Source of the DNA: an uncultured Brevibacterium sp.
GTDB taxonomy: Bacteria; Actinomycetota; Actinomycetes; Actinomycetales; Brevibacteriaceae
Direction of reading: 5' to 3'
DNA length: 9,959 nt
Assembly: GCA_902489215.1 (NCBI GenBank)
Contig: CABTZE010000072.1
Span: 1-9,959, forward strand
The notes under the pieces were generated by a model that was given only the letters and a program-made list of their open reading frames with translations, was not told where the DNA came from and ran no database searches. Below are positions 6,921-9,959 of the stretch, piece after piece. The position numbers and the translations under genes are program-made. The stretch's first letter is position 1. Every line of letters begins with the position of its first letter.

Positions 6921-6926
6921 AGATTA
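6921..6926 (-). promoter_or_regulatory. -10 element for a leaderless SpoIIM-family gene
   Basis: TAATCT on the minus strand fits the actinobacterial TAnnnT consensus and ends exactly 7 nt (ggtcttc) before the ATG, the spacing that places the transcription start on the A of the start codon. The -35 candidate TTCGCC (6944-6949, 17-nt spacer) is weak. The absence of any Shine-Dalgarno sequence supports the leaderless reading. Confidence 0.6.
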
Positions 6927-6954
6927 AGGCATCTTGACCCGGCGGCGAATATGC

Positions 6955-6959
6955 GAGGA
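6955..6959 (+). promoter_or_regulatory. Ribosome binding site that sets the RDD start
   Basis: GAGGA at 6955-6959 lies 7 nt before GTG 6967 and supports that start over the in-frame TTG at 6934, which has no such site and would add 11 residues unlike the family N-terminus. Confidence 0.6.
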
Positions 6960-6966
6960 TGTACGG

Positions 6967-7788
6967 GTGAGCAAACTCGTCACCGGCGAGGCCATCAGCC
7001 TCAGCATCCGCCCCGCATCCCTCATGGCACGGGCGGCATCGTGCGCTATTGACTTCGCGATCTACACGGTCGTCTACATCGCCTACTTCATCGGGCTGGC
7101 ATACCTTCTGAGCAATGTCGACACCTACAACGGCGAATTGCTTGCAATCACGATCGTCACGCTCGCGTCGATCTTCATTCTTGTGGGCGTGCCCTGCATC
7201 GTCGAATTTCTGACGCGCGGCCGTTCTGTCGGCAAGCTCATTGTGGGACTGCGGATCGTCCGCGACGACGGGGGTGCCCTGGCTTTTCGCCACAGCCTCA
7301 TCCGCGCCCTCCTGTGGCCTTTTGAGATTCTGGGCTCCGGAGGCGGAGTTGCGGCTCTCGTGGGTCTGTTCTCCGCTGACACCAAGCGCCTGGGCGATCA
7401 CCTGGCGGGCACCATCGCCATCAGCGAACGCGCCAAGCTTCCGGTGACGCGCACCAACCCCGTCAAGCCCGAGTTGGCAGCCTGGGCTCGCGGCGCTGAC
7501 ATTTCCCCGATCCCCGCACCCCTGCAGCACCGCGCCGCACAGTTTCTCGCAACAGCGCACATGCACACGAAGGAGTCCCGCTGGGCGCGCGCGGTGGAAA
7601 TCGCCGATGAGCTCAACAACTACGCAGCACCGGCTCCCCCGATGGGCACACTGCCCGAAGAGTTCATTGCCACGATCGTGGAGTTCCAGCGCTGGGACGG
7701 CTACCGGCGAGCACAGAACGCGCAGAAGGCCAAAGACGTCTTCGCCAGCCGCATGGACAGGCTGCCGCACGGCATGCGCCTGCATTAA
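6967..7788 (+). CDS. RDD family membrane protein
   Basis: Protein of 273 aa. The RDD domain spans about 8-155. It opens with VTGEAISLSIRPASLMARA and carries the family Arg and Asp (R22, D29) at the start of helix one (about 24-48). Helix two covers about 58-82, then TRGRSVGKLIVGLRIVRDDG (83-102), an amphipathic or third helical segment (about 110-137), and DTKRLGDHLAGT (138-149) with the second conserved Asp (D144). Residues 157-273 form a soluble tail with helical, Arg/Lys-rich stretches and no domain I can name; a long tail is usual for actinobacterial homologues. GTG 6967 is taken as the start. The gene is divergent from the SpoIIM-family gene, as in the mycobacterial Rv3694c-Rv3695 pair (from memory). 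RDD proteins have been linked to transport or membrane-complex assembly in other bacteria; the function here is unknown. Confidence 0.9.
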   Translation: MSKLVTGEAISLSIRPASLMARAASCAIDFAIYTVVYIAYFIGLAYLLSNVDTYNGELLAITIVTLASIFILVGVPCIVEFLTRGRSVGKLIVGLRIVRDDGGALAFRHSLIRALLWPFEILGSGGGVAALVGLFSADTKRLGDHLAGTIAISERAKLPVTRTNPVKPELAAWARGADISPIPAPLQHRAAQFLATAHMHTKESRWARAVEIADELNNYAAPAPPMGTLPEEFIATIVEFQRWDGYRRAQNAQKAKDVFASRMDRLPHGMRLH

Positions 7789-7794
7789 GCCTTG

Positions 7795-7818
7795 CGCCTG
7801 CCGTAAGTGCGGCAGGCG
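7795..7818. terminator. Hairpin between convergent RDD and manB genes
   Basis: CGCCTGCCG (7795-7803) and CGGCAGGCG (7810-7818) form a perfect 9-bp GC-rich stem with a 6-nt loop, starting 6 nt after the RDD stop. Neither strand has a T-run after it, so it would be a U-less terminator of the kind often proposed in high-GC actinobacteria. An alternative longer pairing of TGCGCC (7793-7798) with GGCGCA (7825-7830) is also possible. Confidence 0.5.
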
Positions 7819-7838
7819 GTCCTGGGCGCAGGCAGACG

Positions 7839-7864
7839 GGGGCTGACCGAGCGGGGCTGACCGA
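7839..7864. repeat. Tandem 12-bp direct repeat before the manB stop
   Basis: GGGGCTGACCGA occurs at 7839-7850 and 7853-7864, a 14-bp period with a 2-bp spacer. It is non-coding, 5 bp beyond the manB stop codon, in the convergent interval. No function is assigned; slippage or duplication is the simplest origin. Confidence 0.6.
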
Positions 7865-7869
7865 ATGAG

Positions 7870-9327
7870 TTAGGCGCGGATGATGGCCAGTGCCGCCTCG
7901 ACGAGTTCGTCAACCCGCTCCTGGCTGCAGGCTTCCACGTTGAGCCTGACAAGCGGCTCCGTGTTGGATGTGCGCACATTGACCCAGAAGCCATCGCCGT
8001 CGAGCGTGATTCCGTCCAGGCGATCAATTGTCACGGGGCCGAAGTCACCGCGCTGGCCGGCCTCAGCCACGGCCTCCAGCACGGCATGCTGGTCGTCTGC
8101 GCGCGAATTGATTTCGCCGCTCATTGGGCCCGGCGCATAGTCGGCTGCCAATGCGCTCAGCGGTTTGCCCGAAGCGTGCACGGCTGCAAGCACGTGCCCT
8201 GCGGCGAGCAGACCGGAGTCTGCCCCGAAGAAGTCCCGGAAGTAGTAGTGGGCTGAGTGCTCAAAAGCGAAGACAGCGTTGTTGGCGCGCATGGCCTGTT
8301 TGATGCCGGAATGGCCCACGGCGGTGCGCACGGGCGTTCCACCAGCGCGTTCAACCCACTGCACTGAAGAACGCGATGTGAGCAGGTTGTGCAGCACGAC
8401 GGGCTGTTCTTCGGCACGGACGCGGTGGATTTCATTGACAGCGGTCATCGCTCCGATCGCGGATGCTGACACGGTGTCGCCGTTTTCGTCCACGAAGAAG
8501 CAGCGGTCAGCATCTCCGTCGAAGGCCAGTCCGATGACAGGCTCGGGTGTTTCGCCGCGTAGAGCAACAACAGCTTTCTGCAGGTCAACGAGGTTGGCAG
8601 GGTCGAGCGGGTTGGCGGGGTGGTGCGGGAACGTGCCGTCGGGTTCCATGTACATGCCGCGCACCGTGATGTTCAGCGCTTCCAGTCCGGCCGCGTTTCC
8701 GAACACCTGCGGTACCGTCAGCCCGGCCATACCGCTGCCGGCGTCGACGACAATCGTGAGGTCCTGGACCCGGTCCAGGCCGGTGAGGCTGCGGATGCGC
8801 TCGGCGAAGCCGCGGGCCGTGCGCTGCGCCAGCGCTTCATCGACACTGAGCCCGGCATCAGCGTCTTCCGCAGATTCGGCGTCGCCGGGGCTGAAAGGGC
8901 ATTCGGGAGCGGAGTCCAGCAGTGCGAGTGCAGTGCCCAGAAGATCTTTCCTGGACACCCCGGACGCTCCGGGACCGCACACTTTGATGCCGTTGTATTC
9001 GGTCGGGTTGTGGCTGGCGGTCACCATGAAGCCGGGCAGGTCATATTCGCCGGATGCGAAGTACAGCTGGTCGGTGGACGCCATGCCGATGTTCTTCGGC
9101 TGCAGTTCCGCCTGTCTGCTGCCGGCGGCCAGCAGGCGCGCATAGCGCGGCGAGGTTTCCCGCATGTCATGGGCGATGAGGATCTGCTCGCTGCCCCACT
9201 CGGTCTGTGCGGCGCGGGCAACAGCCCAGCCGAAGGCGAAGATGAAGTCGTCGGTGAGCTCTTCGCCGACGAGCCCGCGAACGTCATAGGCACCGACGGA
9301 GCGGCGTTCACGCGCAAAGCGAGTCAT
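7870..9327 (-). CDS. manB: Phosphomannomutase/phosphoglucomutase (ManB)
   Basis: Alpha-D-phosphohexomutase of 485 aa, interconverting mannose-6-phosphate and mannose-1-phosphate for GDP-mannose, and so for mannosylated lipids and glycans of the envelope. All four functional loops are visible. The phosphoserine loop is TASHNP (103-108, S105) and the metal-binding loop is DGDADR (270-275). The sugar-specificity loop is EHSAHYYF (356-363), and the phosphate-binding loop is RTSNTEPLVRLN (452-463). The length is normal. The residues just before the specificity loop are A354-F355, where I would expect glycines. The ATG overlaps the DUF3499 stop by 4 nt, with GAGGA (9331-9335 on the plus strand) just upstream, so the two genes are cotranscribed. 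The gene ends at a convergent junction, so the SIS-domain and manA genes that often follow manB in actinobacteria are not directly downstream. Phosphoglucomutase activity cannot be excluded by sequence. Confidence 0.95.
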   Translation of the reverse strand: MTRFARERRSVGAYDVRGLVGEELTDDFIFAFGWAVARAAQTEWGSEQILIAHDMRETSPRYARLLAAGSRQAELQPKNIGMASTDQLYFASGEYDLPGFMVTASHNPTEYNGIKVCGPGASGVSRKDLLGTALALLDSAPECPFSPGDAESAEDADAGLSVDEALAQRTARGFAERIRSLTGLDRVQDLTIVVDAGSGMAGLTVPQVFGNAAGLEALNITVRGMYMEPDGTFPHHPANPLDPANLVDLQKAVVALRGETPEPVIGLAFDGDADRCFFVDENGDTVSASAIGAMTAVNEIHRVRAEEQPVVLHNLLTSRSSVQWVERAGGTPVRTAVGHSGIKQAMRANNAVFAFEHSAHYYFRDFFGADSGLLAAGHVLAAVHASGKPLSALAADYAPGPMSGEINSRADDQHAVLEAVAEAGQRGDFGPVTIDRLDGITLDGDGFWVNVRTSNTEPLVRLNVEACSQERVDELVEAALAIIRA

Positions 9328-9641
9328 GTGTCCTCGATGATGGTCAGGTGTCCGTGCTTACGCCCCTCAGGCACTTCGGGTTCGACTTCGCGGACGGCGT
9401 CTGCGAGTGCCAGCAGGTCATCGCGGGTCCGCTCGAGGGGCGGGGCGTCGGTTTCCAAGCGGATGATCTGCCATTCCTGCGGCGGGGTGATTCTGTCAGC
9501 GTGGCTTTCGCACAGGTCGTGTGCTCCCGGTTCGGGCTGCTGCGAAAGAGGGCCGATGACAATGCACGCTTCGGAATGAACATAGGTCAGCGTGCGATTG
9601 GCCGGTTCAGAACAGCCAATCTTAGAACAGGTGCGAAACAC
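9324..9641 (-). CDS. DUF3499 small zinc-ribbon-like protein
   Basis: A 105-residue cytosolic protein of the actinobacterial DUF3499 family. It has four likely zinc ligands, C5 and C10 (RTCSKIGCSEPA) and C44 and H47 (HDLCESH), joined by a beta segment NRTLTYVHSEACIVIGPL (15-32). The middle PPQEWQIIRLE (53-63) and the C-terminal HGHLTIIED are also family-like. The GTG at 9639-9641 is chosen because homologues begin a few residues before the first Cys; the open frame runs on upstream to 9821 but there it crosses the divergent gene and lacks homology. TACACT lies 6 nt before this GTG and no Shine-Dalgarno site is present, so the mRNA is probably leaderless. It overlaps manB by 4 nt. The DUF3499-manB pair next to a divergent metallopeptidase gene matches Rv3257c-Rv3259 (from memory). 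The biochemical role is unknown. Confidence 0.88.
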   Translation of the reverse strand: MFRTCSKIGCSEPANRTLTYVHSEACIVIGPLSQQPEPGAHDLCESHADRITPPQEWQIIRLETDAPPLERTRDDLLALADAVREVEPEVPEGRKHGHLTIIEDT

Positions 9642-9647
9642 ACAGGC

Positions 9648-9653
9648 AGTGTA
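9648..9653 (-). promoter_or_regulatory. -10 element for the leaderless DUF3499-manB transcript
   Basis: TACACT on the minus strand matches TAnnnT and ends 6 nt (gcctgt) before the GTG start. The hexamer TTCGAG (9671-9676) sits 17 nt further upstream as a partial -35. No purine-rich ribosome binding site is present. Confidence 0.55.
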
Positions 9654-9680
9654 GTACAGGCCGTTGCACACTCGAACGGA

Positions 9681-9686
9681 TACGCT
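9681..9686 (+). promoter_or_regulatory. Candidate -10 element of the divergent metallopeptidase gene
   Basis: TACGCT fits TAnnnT and lies 25 nt before GTG 9706, which would give a short leader containing the Shine-Dalgarno site at 9694-9701. No good -35 hexamer is found at the normal distance. Confidence 0.35.
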
Positions 9687-9705
9687 GGCCCGGAAGGGAG
9701 GTTCC

Positions 9706-9959
9706 GTGACCAGGCATCGTGATTTTCGCGGTTCGGCTCTGCCGCCGCGTTCTCCGGGCTCGGTGACCCGCTGGGAGCAGCTGGACCGGGCTGGATCGGA
9801 GCTGCTGGCCGAGCTGCTCACTGCCCGAGGTGTCAGCCCGGAAGACTACGAACTGCGGCTTCGCTGGGTGCCGCCGGCTGGTCAGCAGGGGCTGACCACG
9901 TCGATGGGCCTCGCGGCCCTCGCCTATGAGCGCACGGATACGAGTCCCGGAATCATCGA
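9706..9959 (+). CDS. Metallopeptidase family protein, N-terminal part (partial)
   Basis: An open frame of 84 codons that runs off the right edge. It starts at GTG 9706 with a strong Shine-Dalgarno site AAGGGAGG (9694-9701) 4 nt upstream. The N-terminus carries RGSALPPRSPGSVTRWEQLD (residues 8-27). The spacing of R, G, LPP, PG, R and D matches the start of the zincin-like metallopeptidase family protein (Rv3259 type, from memory) that lies divergent to DUF3499 in many actinobacteria. The expected HE-containing metal-binding motif would be further downstream and cannot be checked. The visible middle (for example EDYELRLRWVPP) is only weakly family-like, so the call rests on the N-terminal pattern plus gene neighbourhood. 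Confidence 0.68.
   Translation, partial: MTRHRDFRGSALPPRSPGSVTRWEQLDRAGSELLAELLTARGVSPEDYELRLRWVPPAGQQGLTTSMGLAALAYERTDTSPGII

Noticed and set aside
6269..6937. 222-codon plus-strand open frame opposite the SpoIIM-family gene
   Set aside because: It has Arg/His/Gln-rich shadow composition, whereas the minus strand has the conserved PHG..E and IEGFITPS motifs.
6886..7785. 299-codon minus-strand open frame opposite the RDD gene
   Set aside because: It is a mirror of the RDD coding strand, has no membrane segment or motif, and overlaps the divergent promoter.
7839..7864. Tandem repeat as an attachment site of an integrated element
   Set aside because: There is no tRNA, integrase, transposase or distant second copy of the repeat pair; the copies are adjacent, as expected from slippage.
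8279..9579. Two long plus-strand open frames (8279-9145 and 8620-9579) opposite manB and DUF3499
   Set aside because: They show no recognisable motif, while all phosphohexomutase active-site loops are on the minus strand.
9642..9821. Upstream extension of DUF3499 by 60 codons
   Set aside because: It runs antisense through the divergent metallopeptidase start and promoter, and family members begin just before the first Cys pair.
1..9959. Mobile element, CRISPR array, phage-defence island or RNA gene
   Set aside because: I see no transposase, integrase, spaced repeats or tRNA-like structure; the gene content is conserved actinobacterial backbone.

Overview
This looks like chromosomal backbone from a high-GC Gram-positive bacterium (Actinomycetota). 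The evidence is the MtrA-type response regulator, the ManB-DUF3499-metallopeptidase gene group, GTG starts, tight stop/start overlaps and several TAnnnT -10 elements sitting 6-7 nt from start codons (leaderless genes). The order Micrococcales is my best guess; I cannot name a genus. I see no mobile element, CRISPR array, tRNA or rRNA, and no gene-free stretch longer than about 120 bp.

Layout. Positions 1-318 (minus) hold the N-terminal receiver domain of mtrA, cut by the window edge. A 120-bp divergent region with an operator-like repeat separates it from a five-gene plus-strand operon (439-5840): GPDPase-membrane-domain protein, DUF4129 protein, DUF4350 protein, MoxR-type AAA+ ATPase and DUF58 protein. 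Every junction in this operon overlaps (GTGA, ATGA, ATGA, TGATG), so the proteins are probably made in step as a membrane-associated MoxR machine. After two perfect hairpins comes a minus-strand SpoIIM-family membrane protein (5918-6913), then a divergent plus-strand RDD-family membrane protein (6967-7788). From memory, this order and orientation match the mycobacterial moxR2 neighbourhood (Rv3689-Rv3695), where SpoIIM is also the one reversed gene.

Past a convergent hairpin/repeat region, the minus strand carries manB (phosphomannomutase, 7870-9327) and, upstream and overlapping by 4 nt, a small zinc-ribbon DUF3499 gene (9324-9641). A divergent gene with a strong Shine-Dalgarno site runs off the right edge. 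Its N-terminus matches the actinobacterial metallopeptidase family usually found next to DUF3499.

How they may work together. MtrA controls cell-envelope and division genes in actinobacteria, and ManB feeds mannose-1-phosphate to GDP-mannose and mannosylated envelope glycans. The MoxR/DUF58 pair with its membrane partners is a conserved but poorly understood chaperone-like envelope system. The most useful leads are the integrated seven-gene MoxR locus, the repeat between mtrA and that locus, and the leaderless promoters.
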